From Candidatus Eiseniibacteriota bacterium (GTDB lineage: Bacteria; Eisenbacteria; RBG-16-71-46; CAIMUX01; VGJL01): 8,039 bases of DNA. Below are positions 1-5,673 of this stretch, one piece after another; the stretch's first letter is position 1; each line of letters opens with the position of its first letter. The notes under the pieces were generated by a model. The model was not told the DNA's origin and did no database searches. It saw nothing but the letters and a program-made list of their open reading frames with translations. The stretch covers positions 1-8,039 of the forward strand of contig WJJW01000331.1 of assembly GCA_014729455.1 (NCBI GenBank). Direction: 5' to 3'. The translations under genes and the position numbers were made by a program.

Positions 1-615
1 AACCAGTTCCAGGCGATCGAGCTGAACCTGAACTCTCTCCGCGAGGGAAGGATCGACGAGCCGGATCGAGTCCGACGTCACGCGGAAAAGGCCGCGCAGG
101 GGATCGAGAGCATCGACGACGCGGTCCGCGGCTTCCTCAAGATCGCTCGGTTGCGACCCCCGACGCCGCGCACGATCCAACCGAACGACGTGCTCCACGA
201 GATCGCACGGGAGCTCCGGACCGAAGCCGGGATGGCCGGCGTGCGGATCGAGCTCGCCCTCCATCCCGCTCTGCCCCAGACGCAGGTCGATCCCGACATG
301 CTCCGGCAAGCGATGATGAACGTCGTTCGCAATTCCCTCCAGGCGCTCGCCGGATCGGAGGGCGGCGTGATCCGGATCCGGTCGGCGCGCGCGGAGGGAT
401 GGCTGCGGATCACCGTGGAGGATGACGGACCGGGGATCCCTCCCGAGCTGCGAGAGAAGATCTTCGACCCGTTCTTCACGACGCGCAAAGACGGAAGCGG
501 AGTCGGTCTCGCGCTGGTCCGCCAGTCGATCGAGATGCAGGGGGGACGGGCGACGATCGAATCCGAAGAGGGCCGCGGGACCGTCGTGGTCCTGGAGCTG
601 CCGTGGTCGCCGTGA
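1..615 (+). CDS. Sensor histidine kinase, C-terminal part (5' end outside window)
   Basis: The reading frame is open from base 1, so the N-terminal sensor part and the start codon lie upstream. The first residues (NQFQAIELNLNSLRE) match the segment just after the phospho-accepting His of an H-box (H-E-x-x-N-P-L-x-A-I). The His itself should therefore lie about 12 bases before the window. The HATPase_c domain is complete: N-box around 304-336 (QAMMNVVRNSLQAL), G1 box DDGPGIP from 421, F-box FDPFFTTR at 463-486, and G2 box GSGVGL at 493-510. Family knowledge: these proteins autophosphorylate and pass phosphate to a response regulator. The compact NtrB/ZraS-like HATPase often pairs with sigma-54 activators, but no response regulator is visible here, so the partner is unknown. 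The stop codon overlaps the next gene. I am sure of the family and unsure of the signal. Confidence 0.93.
   Translation, partial: NQFQAIELNLNSLREGRIDEPDRVRRHAEKAAQGIESIDDAVRGFLKIARLRPPTPRTIQPNDVLHEIARELRTEAGMAGVRIELALHPALPQTQVDPDMLRQAMMNVVRNSLQALAGSEGGVIRIRSARAEGWLRITVEDDGPGIPPELREKIFDPFFTTRKDGSGVGLALVRQSIEMQGGRATIESEEGRGTVVVLELPWSP
594..597 (+). promoter_or_regulatory. Ribosome binding site favouring the GTG start at 603
   Basis: GGAG lies within the kinase coding region, 5 bases before GTG 603. The alternative ATG at 615 has no Shine-Dalgarno match at normal distance and would depend on re-initiation after the overlapping stop. Confidence 0.4.
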
Positions 616-1058
616 TGCGGAACGCAAGATCGCGGATCGCGGTCGCCTTCGCCGCGGCGATTCTCCTCTGCGGCTGCGGATGGATCCCCGGCCTGGGAGG
701 CGGCGACGCGACCGCCCCCGACGCGGAGACGACAACCGGAACGGCCGACGACGACACGACCGCGGTCGCCACGGACGATCCGGATCCGGACGCCCGCCCT
801 CCGGCGATCCGGATCACGATCCCCCCGGAGGAGCGGGCGCGGCTGAGCGAGCAGATCGAGCGCGACCTGCGGATCGGCGCCGATTGCCTACGGACCGTCG
901 CGGAACGCGGTGACCTCGCCGGCAACACGGAGACGATCGCCGTCCTGCGCCAGCTTCTCGCCGACGCGAAGAAGGCCCGCGCCGCCGGAGATCTCCGGAG
1001 GGCGGCGCGGCTCTCCTCCAAGGCTCGGATCCTCGCCGAGGAACTCCGCTGCGGCTGA
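603..1058 (+). CDS. Small putative lipoprotein with Asp/Thr-rich linker, function unknown
   Basis: I do not recognise a family. With the GTG start at 603 the product has 151 residues. A hydrophobic signal segment (IAVAFAAAILLCGC) ends in a lipobox L-C-G-C, with the lipidated Cys at residue 25. Next come a Gly-rich patch, a low-complexity Asp/Thr/Ala linker (about residues 34-62) and a charged, mostly helical C-terminal region (about 75-149) rich in Arg, Ala and Leu. GTG 603 is preferred because GGAG at 594-597 lies 5 bases upstream. An ATG at 615 overlaps the kinase stop as TGATG, is also plausible, and would give 147 residues with Cys at 21. Either start overlaps the kinase gene, so translation is probably coupled. 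It may be an accessory or partner of the kinase, or simply a co-transcribed envelope protein. The gene is convergent with the OmpA-type gene, 7 bases away. Confidence 0.75.
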   Translation: MVAVMRNARSRIAVAFAAAILLCGCGWIPGLGGGDATAPDAETTTGTADDDTTAVATDDPDPDARPPAIRITIPPEERARLSEQIERDLRIGADCLRTVAERGDLAGNTETIAVLRQLLADAKKARAAGDLRRAARLSSKARILAEELRCG

Positions 1059-1065
1059 GCCACCT

Positions 1066-1689
1066 CTAGTTCTGGGTCATCTCGCCGCGCTCCTCGGCCG
1101 GCTTCCTCTGGAGCGTGACGATCGTGACCCGGCGCTGCTCGGCGTGGTCGGCCTGTTCATCGGCATACGCGGGCGGGATCTCCTCGCCGAAGCTGATCGT
1201 GCGGATCCTCTGCAGCGGACCCATCTTCCGATCGACGAGATACCGCTCCACCGTGTCGACCCGGCGCTGGGCCAGGGCGGTGTTGTAATCCGCGGACCCA
1301 CGGGGATCTGCAAATCCGTAGAGCTCCACCACCCATTGGGGGTTCTCAGACGCCTCCCGGGCGACGCGATCGAGAGTGGCCTTCGCCTCATCGTTCAGTC
1401 GCGCGCGATCGAACCCGAAGTGGACCTCGTACTGCGCGACCTGCTCGTAGCCGGTCCGTCCTTCCATGAAGGAACGGATCCGGTTCACATCCCCTTCCAG
1501 GGACGCGGTCCGATCGAGGGCGGTCTGCGCCGATTCCTCGTTCTCATCGATCCGCGACTCCATCCGGTTCACTCTCTCGCGGACTTCGGCCACGTTCTCT
1601 TTGACGAATCCCTTCGTGGCGCAACCGCCGAGGGCGACGAAGCCGAGCCCGAGCGCCCCGATCCAGGCGAGAATCTGCATGCGTCTCAT
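1066..1689 (-). CDS. OmpA/Pal-family peptidoglycan-binding lipoprotein
   Basis: The product has 207 residues. Signal segment MQILAWIGALGLGFVALGGC ends in lipobox L-G-G-C, with Cys at 23. Residues about 30-78 form a heptad-like, charged coiled-coil stalk. Residues about 88-195 are an OmpA C-terminal domain: the start VHFGFDRARLNDEAK, then the core GFADPRGSADYNTALAQRRV. Asp128 and Arg143 stand where OmpA family members bind diaminopimelate in peptidoglycan. The late motif reads EQRRV rather than the usual NRRV. Family role: it tethers the outer membrane to the cell wall from the periplasm. The start at 1689 is well supported by a GGAGGAGGTG ribosome site 5 bases upstream; a second Met at residue 4 is less likely. 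The gene lies 49 bases after the barrel gene, likely in one operon. The lipid anchor plus coiled coil resembles Pal or Lpp-linked OmpA proteins, but no tol genes are nearby, so I do not call it pal. Confidence 0.9.
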   Translation of the reverse strand: MRRMQILAWIGALGLGFVALGGCATKGFVKENVAEVRERVNRMESRIDENEESAQTALDRTASLEGDVNRIRSFMEGRTGYEQVAQYEVHFGFDRARLNDEAKATLDRVAREASENPQWVVELYGFADPRGSADYNTALAQRRVDTVERYLVDRKMGPLQRIRTISFGEEIPPAYADEQADHAEQRRVTIVTLQRKPAEERGEMTQN

Positions 1690-1703
1690 CGAACACCTCC
1701 TCC

Positions 1704-1724
1704 CCGGGATTCGGATGATCCCGG
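1704..1724. repeat. Inverted repeat between barrel and OmpA-domain genes
   Basis: CCGGGAT and ATCCCGG form a perfect 7-bp stem around a 7-base loop, located just 5' of the strong ribosome site of the OmpA-domain gene. There is no T-tract. In the mRNA it could be a processing or stability hairpin that sets relative expression of the two genes. That role is inferred. Confidence 0.5.
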
Positions 1725-1738
1725 TGCCTGTTGACGAT

Positions 1739-2383
1739 CTAGAAGTGGATGTTCAGACCGGCGCCGAGGGTCATCGTGTCGTAGTCGAACTCGCCGATCT
1801 CGTCGCGGACGTCCTCGTCGAGATCCTTCCCGGGATCGACGAAGGCATAGCGCGCCTCGCCGAAGAGCGAGACTATTTCGGACATCCGCACGTTCGCTCC
1901 CAGTCCGAAATGCCATCCGAAGGTCGTGACCGTTTCGTCCTCGATCCCGAAAATCGCCTCGAAAGGTTCCGAGTAGTCGTAGATCACCCGGTACCATCCC
2001 GCGCCCGCGAGCGCGTAAGGCTGAAACGACTGCTCCGTCGGGACATAGAGCTTCCCGGAGACCGTGATCGGAACGCTCCGGATTTCGAGCCCGTGATCCT
2101 CGTTACCCGCGCCCACGGTGAACTCCTCGGTCGAGCGGTAATCGATCGCGCCCTGGATCCCGAAGATCGGGGCGGGCCGCAGTTCGAGATGCCCGCCGAC
2201 GAGGAAGTTCCCGTCCTCGGCATCGCTGGCCTTCATGTAGGCGAGGTGCGGCCCGTAGTTCCCCGCCGAGTCTGCTGGCATCGGCACCGCCAATAGCATT
2301 GCCACGCCGATCGCGATCGACAGCAGCGTTCCCCGCTGGCTCGGACTCGTTCCCCCTCCGCTTAAAGGTCGTTGTCTTCGCAT
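1739..2383 (-). CDS. Outer-membrane beta-barrel protein
   Basis: The product has 214 residues. The first 40 form a long signal peptide: a basic N-terminus, hydrophobic core LLSIAIGVAMLLAVPMP, and likely cleavage ADSA|GN. The mature part shows alternating polar/hydrophobic strands rich in Gly, Tyr and Phe, such as GGHLELRPAPIFGIQGAID, YALAGAGWYRVIYDY and FGWHFGLGANVRM. It ends in LGAGLNIHF, whose terminal Phe fits the beta-signal read by BamA. The size suits an eight-strand barrel of the OMP_b-brl/OmpX/OmpW type; substrate and exact subfamily cannot be read. The start at 2383 is chosen because AGGAGGTG lies 5 bases upstream; the frame is open further upstream (Met at 2440) but that start has no ribosome site and would spoil the signal peptide. 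It probably forms an operon with the following OmpA-domain lipoprotein, giving a barrel plus a wall anchor. Confidence 0.82.
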   Translation of the reverse strand: MRRQRPLSGGGTSPSQRGTLLSIAIGVAMLLAVPMPADSAGNYGPHLAYMKASDAEDGNFLVGGHLELRPAPIFGIQGAIDYRSTEEFTVGAGNEDHGLEIRSVPITVSGKLYVPTEQSFQPYALAGAGWYRVIYDYSEPFEAIFGIEDETVTTFGWHFGLGANVRMSEIVSLFGEARYAFVDPGKDLDEDVRDEIGEFDYDTMTLGAGLNIHF

Positions 2384-2388
2384 GGAGC

Positions 2389-2394
2389 ACCTCC
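2389..2394 (-). promoter_or_regulatory. Ribosome binding site deciding the barrel gene start
   Basis: On the minus strand GGAGGT lies 5 bases upstream of ATG 2383, within CAGGAGGTGCTCCATG. This fixes the start against the longer open frame that reaches 2440. Confidence 0.75.
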
Positions 2395-2436
2395 TGTGTG
2401 CGTCGGTCCTTTCTCGTCTTCTCCCCCTCCAGTAGT

Positions 2437-2451
2437 TCACGATCCGTGCCG
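2437..2451 (-). promoter_or_regulatory. Weak sigma-54-like promoter candidate for the barrel gene
   Basis: On the minus strand the -24 half CGGCACG matches TGGCACG except for its first base. The -12 half is GTGA in place of TTGC, so the usually invariant GC is GA. The spacing is canonical and a start near 2427 would give a leader of about 45 bases. The faulty -12 element makes this tentative. Confidence 0.2.
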
Positions 2452-2456
2452 ATGCG

Positions 2457-2469
2457 GTCGGGATCCGAC
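2457..2469. repeat. Short palindrome GTCGG-GAT-CCGAC
   Basis: Two perfect 5-bp arms surround a 3-base centre, about 236 bases upstream of the predicted sigma-54 start. It is a candidate operator half-site pair. With such short arms in GC-rich DNA, chance is a real possibility. Confidence 0.3.
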
Positions 2470-2480
2470 GATTCCCGAAA

Positions 2481-2518
2481 CCACCGACCCGCCAGTCGTT
2501 TGGCGGTCCGGTCGGTGG
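2481..2518. repeat. Large interrupted inverted repeat, candidate operator or enhancer
   Basis: Outer arms CCACCGACC (2481-2489) and GGTCGGTGG (2510-2518) are perfectly complementary over 9 bp. Inner arms CGCCA (2490-2494) and TGGCG (2501-2505) add 5 bp, with a 6-base loop and a 4-base bulge (2506-2509) on the right. The centre is about 200 bases upstream of the predicted sigma-54 start site, within reach of an enhancer-binding activator. It could equally be an RNA hairpin. Confidence 0.55.
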
Positions 2519-2524
2519 GTCCTG

Positions 2525-2598
2525 CCAGGGACCGGGATGCTCCAGCCATGTAAGTCGTACAACCGTGACGTGGAACTCCTACATCCCGGCGTCCCTGG
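2525..2598. repeat. Long-range inverted repeat, 15-bp stem with 42-base loop
   Basis: CCAGGGA (2525-2531) pairs with TCCCTGG (2592-2598), and CCGGGATG (2532-2539) pairs with CATCCCGG (2582-2589). The only interruption is a 2-base CG bulge at 2590-2591. The loop (2540-2581) is less GC-rich than its surroundings and contains GTAAGTCGTACAACCGTGACG. Fifteen paired bases in non-coding DNA next to another inverted repeat suggest a structured RNA, paired binding sites looped together, or a relic of a mobile element. The sequence does not decide between these. Confidence 0.55.
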
Positions 2599-2672
2599 AT
2601 CCCGTCTCCGCCCGCCTCGTAGATCCCTCGTGACTCCGTGTAGGGCCTTCGCTTGCCGCGCCCGTCCGCACA

Positions 2673-2688
2673 TGGCACCCGCCTTGCA
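2673..2688 (+). promoter_or_regulatory. Sigma-54 (RpoN) -24/-12 promoter
   Basis: TGGCACCCGCCTTGCA matches the consensus TGGCACG-N4-TTGCA at every position except the weakly constrained seventh base. The invariant GG and GC are exactly 12 bases apart. Transcription would start near 2699, about 35 bases before ATG 2734, with the ribosome site in between. Established knowledge: such promoters need a AAA+ enhancer-binding activator bound upstream, and inverted repeats at 2457-2598 are candidate binding sites. Confidence 0.8.
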
Positions 2689-2733
2689 TCATGGAGTCTT
2701 CCCGACGAATCCGTCCGGAAGGAGGCAAACGAA

Positions 2734-3381
2734 ATGAAACGGCGCACGAACCTGCTGATCCTCTGGCTCCACGGGATCGTCCTCGGGACGATCCTCGGAC
2801 TGACGGGTTGCGAGCTGTTTTCCGAAGGAGAGAATCGAGTGACTGTTCCGCAGGGGCAGTCCTTCGTCGTCGCGCTCCGAAACGGTCTCGACACCGCGAC
2901 GAACCGTCCGGGCGATCCGATCCTGGGACGGATCTCCCAATCGGTCCGCGTCGAGGGGCATCTCGTCCCGCCGCGCGGGAGCCTGATGCGCGGGACCTTG
3001 GTGCACATTCGAGGAGCGGATCGCCCGGAGGGCCGGGCCGGAATGACCCTGCTCTTCGAGGAGATCGAGACCCCGGACGGCGCACGGCACGAGGTGGAGA
3101 CCGAAGCGCTCGAGCTGATCGCGCGATCCAGGGTCTACAACGACGCTCGGCGTGCCATCGGCGACGGCTACGCGCAGGCGACCGCAGGCGGGAACCGGTT
3201 CGCCTCGTCGCGGCCTTCAGCCGAGCGCGTGATCGGCACGACCACCAGGGCGGCGATCTTCGTGACGACGACGGATGACGAGATCCGGCTCGACCCGGGC
3301 CAGAGGCTGGTGGTCCGACTCCAGGAATCGGTCGATCTGCCGGTCAGCAGGACCGGGACACCGAGTAGCTCCCGACGATGA
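2734..3381 (+). CDS. Lipoprotein with duplicated beta motif, sigma-54 promoter upstream
   Basis: The product has 215 residues. Its basic N-terminus and hydrophobic segment end in lipobox L-T-G-C (Cys26). Residues about 36-120 carry a pattern (VPQGQSFVVALRNGLDTATN, RPGDPILGRISQSV, then HLVPPRGSLMRGTLV) that I know from uncharacterised lipoproteins and periplasmic proteins of Acidobacteria-like genomes and that loosely resembles the TrbI/VirB10 beta-fold. The C-terminus repeats the opening motif as LDPGQRLVVRLQESVDLPV (about 186-204). The middle (about 131-165) is a basic Gly/Ala-rich linker. No catalytic residues are evident. The start is set by GGAGG at 2721-2725, 8 bases upstream, which keeps the signal peptide intact. 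Transcription is predicted from the -24/-12 promoter at 2673. It stands alone, convergent with the vWA gene 45 bases away. A structural envelope role is likely, but the function is unknown. Confidence 0.8.
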   Translation: MKRRTNLLILWLHGIVLGTILGLTGCELFSEGENRVTVPQGQSFVVALRNGLDTATNRPGDPILGRISQSVRVEGHLVPPRGSLMRGTLVHIRGADRPEGRAGMTLLFEEIETPDGARHEVETEALELIARSRVYNDARRAIGDGYAQATAGGNRFASSRPSAERVIGTTTRAAIFVTTTDDEIRLDPGQRLVVRLQESVDLPVSRTGTPSSSRR

Positions 3382-3387
3382 AAGCGG

Positions 3388-3418
3388 GCGCGGGCCCCGG
3401 AGTCCGTCTCGCCCGCGC
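3388..3418. terminator. Candidate bidirectional terminator hairpin
   Basis: GCGCGGGC (3388-3395) and GCCCGCGC (3411-3418) form a perfect 8-bp stem with a 15-base loop. It fills the 45-base gap between the convergent stops at 3381 and 3427. Neither side has a T-tract, so it would be a non-canonical terminator or 3'-end stabiliser. Position is the main argument. Confidence 0.45.
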
Positions 3419-3426
3419 TGGGGCGC

Positions 3427-5673
3427 CTACCGCTTCCCCGGCTCCGTGATCTGCGGTCCGTGGATCTCCTCGCGCTCCTCCGGGGCGAGCGTGTCGGAAA
3501 GGTCGGCCGCCGTCTCCGCCAGCCGGACGAACTCGACTGCCGCCGAATCCCCGGGCATCTCCGCGACGGCGGCCCGCGCGAGCGGGAGCACGTCGACGAT
3601 CCGGCTCTCCTTCGCCCAGTAGCTGCGACGCAGGATCTCCGCAAACTCGGCCACGGCGGCGTCGAGCCGGAACCGGGGAGAGGTCTCCTCGATTCGTCCT
3701 TTCAGCTCGCCGGCGTCGAAGGACTGAGCGATCTCCCTCACCCGAGGCGGCCCGCCGGCCTCGCCGAGCGGCTCGGTGAAACGGAGGCGCACGGTCGCGA
3801 TTCTCCCCTCCTCGATCCCTTCGGCGAGCTTGACCTCGTAGAGAGCCGTCACGGTGTGTCCGGCCCCGATCTCCCCCGCGTCGACCCGATCGTTGCGGAA
3901 GTCGCGGTCCGCGACGTCGCGATTCTCGAATCCGAGCAGCCGATACCGCACGACCCGTCGCGGATCGAATGCGACCTGGACCTTGGCGTCGCTCGCGATC
4001 GTCTGCAACGTTCCGGTGAGCTGCCCGACGAACACCCGCTCCGCCTCGCGGAGGTCGTCCACGTAGTAGTAGGCTCCGTCTCCGCGGTCGGCGAGCTGCT
4101 CCATCAAGACGTCGTTGTAGTTGCCCATCCCGAAACCGATCGTCGTCATCCGGATTCCCTGGTCCGCTTCCCGGCGGACCTCCTCCAGGATCGATCCGGG
4201 ACCGGTTCGCCCCACGTTCGCCACGCCGTCGGAGCAGAGCAGGATCCTCGAGGTGGCTCCCGGCCGACGGTGCGACCGCGCCATCTCGAAGCCGACCCGC
4301 AGCCCCTGCTCCGCGTTCGTGCTGCCCTCCGGCTGGAGCCTCCGGAGCGTCGATTCGATCCGATCCCGGTCATCGGCGGGGATCGGATCGAGGGCCACCC
4401 GGCCGGTGGAGCCGTACTCGACGATCCCGATCCGATCCTCCGGACCGAGGCGGTCCAGGAGCAGCCGGAGCGCCCGCTTGACCAGCTCGAGCCGGTTCTC
4501 CCGCTGCATCGATCCGGAGGTGTCGATCACCAGGATGAGATCGACGGGGTCCCGCTCCCCGTCCGGAATGCTCCGGGCCTTGATCCCGATCCGGAGCAGG
4601 AAATACCCGGGACCGAACGGGGACAGGGCTCCCTCGATCCAGAGTCTGAAATCTCCGTCGACCTCCTCGGGATACCCCTGGTCGAAGTAGTTGACGAACT
4701 CTTCGACCCGCACCGCTTCCTTGGGCGGGAGATGCCCCTGTTCGACGTATCGCCTCATGACGGTGTACGAGCCGGCGTCCACGTCCGTGGCGAAGGTCGA
4801 GAGCGAGTCCTCCTCGGCGGCGATGAACGGATTGACTCCGTAGTGCTCGAAGAACATCGAGTCGTAGACCTCGTCGTTGGGGAGGGTCGACCCGCCGGTG
4901 GTGGGGAAGACCGGGATGCTCCGTCCGCCCCGGGAATGGACCCTCCCTCCCTGGGCGACGACCCCGCCCTTGAGACTGCTGCCCATCTCGGAGCATTTTT
5001 CCACCCGATCCAGTTGGATCACCGCCCGGGCTGCGGTGATCTCGACGAGATCCACGACGTCCACTGTTTCTCGCTGGAGCGTGAAGTCCCGTTCGATCTC
5101 CTCCCCGGGCCCGACCGACACGTTCCGCGCCGTCTCTCCGCCGTAGCCGATGACCGAGATCGTGAGATCGTACGAGCGGGGCGACAAGTCGCGGATCTCG
5201 TAGGAACCGGTCGTGTCGGTCATCGCGCCGACCGGTGTTCCCTGGACCACAACGCTCGCGTACGGAACAGGGTCTCCTTGCTCGTCGCGGACCGTGCCGC
5301 GGATCGTCCCGCATCGCCGCGGCGGAGGCGACGGGGGAGGCTCCGCGCGCGTGGTCTCGGGGTCGGCCGCCGCCGCAGTCGACTCGACCGCAATCACGCC
5401 CGGGGCCGACGGATCGGTCGTGGGTGTCGCCGGTTCCCGAGGACCGGCCTCCACTTCGAACGGCACGATCGGCTCCACGCGGTCCGCGGGTCGGTCCGCT
5501 CGAAGGAGAATCCCGACCGCGAGCAACGCGACCGCGCCGCCGGCGAGCGCGAGAATCCAACTCCGGTTCGACCGACGCCCCGGACGGTCCAACGCATCGC
5601 CGATGCGCCCGCACACCTTCCTCCGCTCCCGTTCGGTGAGCGGCTCTCGTTCCGATTCGAACCTCTCCTTCAT
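3427..5673 (-). CDS. Membrane protein with CarboxypepD_reg, plug-like and YfbK-type vWA domains
   Basis: The product has 748 residues. Residues 1-38 are charged and cytoplasmic; 39-58 are one TM helix (ILALAGGAVALLAVGILL); 60-120 are a Pro/Thr/Ala linker. Residues 121-200 are a CarboxypepD_reg-like beta-sandwich (GTIRGTVRDEQGDPVPYASV, then GSYEIRDLSPRSYDLTISVIGYG). Residues about 204-262 resemble the start of a TonB-receptor plug. Residues about 268-370 are the vWF_A N-terminal region (FATDVDAGSYTVMRRYVEQG). The vWA domain spans about 376-555 with MIDAS residues Asp384-Ser386-Ser388, Thr452 and Asp482, so metal binding looks intact. The remainder is a YfbK C-terminal domain (DUF3520-like). 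The ATG overlaps the sigma stop as ATGA, with AAGGA 8 bases upstream. Such vWA proteins next to ECF sigma genes are known in several phyla. Its place suggests it may regulate the sigma factor, but no HxxxCxxC zinc motif is present. Ligand unknown. Confidence 0.9.
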   Translation of the reverse strand: MKERFESEREPLTERERRKVCGRIGDALDRPGRRSNRSWILALAGGAVALLAVGILLRADRPADRVEPIVPFEVEAGPREPATPTTDPSAPGVIAVESTAAAADPETTRAEPPPSPPPRRCGTIRGTVRDEQGDPVPYASVVVQGTPVGAMTDTTGSYEIRDLSPRSYDLTISVIGYGGETARNVSVGPGEEIERDFTLQRETVDVVDLVEITAARAVIQLDRVEKCSEMGSSLKGGVVAQGGRVHSRGGRSIPVFPTTGGSTLPNDEVYDSMFFEHYGVNPFIAAEEDSLSTFATDVDAGSYTVMRRYVEQGHLPPKEAVRVEEFVNYFDQGYPEEVDGDFRLWIEGALSPFGPGYFLLRIGIKARSIPDGERDPVDLILVIDTSGSMQRENRLELVKRALRLLLDRLGPEDRIGIVEYGSTGRVALDPIPADDRDRIESTLRRLQPEGSTNAEQGLRVGFEMARSHRRPGATSRILLCSDGVANVGRTGPGSILEEVRREADQGIRMTTIGFGMGNYNDVLMEQLADRGDGAYYYVDDLREAERVFVGQLTGTLQTIASDAKVQVAFDPRRVVRYRLLGFENRDVADRDFRNDRVDAGEIGAGHTVTALYEVKLAEGIEEGRIATVRLRFTEPLGEAGGPPRVREIAQSFDAGELKGRIEETSPRFRLDAAVAEFAEILRRSYWAKESRIVDVLPLARAAVAEMPGDSAAVEFVRLAETAADLSDTLAPEEREEIHGPQITEPGKR

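Larger units (their letters stand above)
2384..2733. other. 350-base divergent intergenic region rich in inverted repeats
   Basis: No convincing gene lies here. The open frames crossing it lack ribosome sites and have the composition of shadows. It separates the barrel gene (leftward) from the sigma-54-type lipoprotein gene (rightward). In order it contains the leader of the barrel gene, a weak -24/-12-like site on the minus strand (2437-2451), a short palindrome (2457-2469), two large inverted repeats (2481-2518 and 2525-2598), and a strong sigma-54 promoter (2673-2688). Confidence 0.7.

Noticed and set aside
1466..2296. Open frame of 276 codons on the plus strand
   Set aside because: It is antisense to the OmpA-domain and barrel genes, with no ribosome site and no recognisable domain.
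2572..2592. GGAACT as an ECF -35 element in the intergenic region
   Set aside because: The only CGT downstream is 12 bases away, too close for an ECF -10, and the sequence falls in the loop and right arm of the long inverted repeat.
2384..2733. A small protein gene or tRNA in the divergent intergenic region
   Set aside because: The open frames lack ribosome sites and cross both strands without family features. No cloverleaf with TTC-loop bases could be found.
5557..5673. Zinc anti-sigma (HxxxCxxC) motif in the cytoplasmic tail of the vWA protein
   Set aside because: The tail has a single Cys (residue 21) and no His, so the motif is absent. Any anti-sigma role would need another mechanism.
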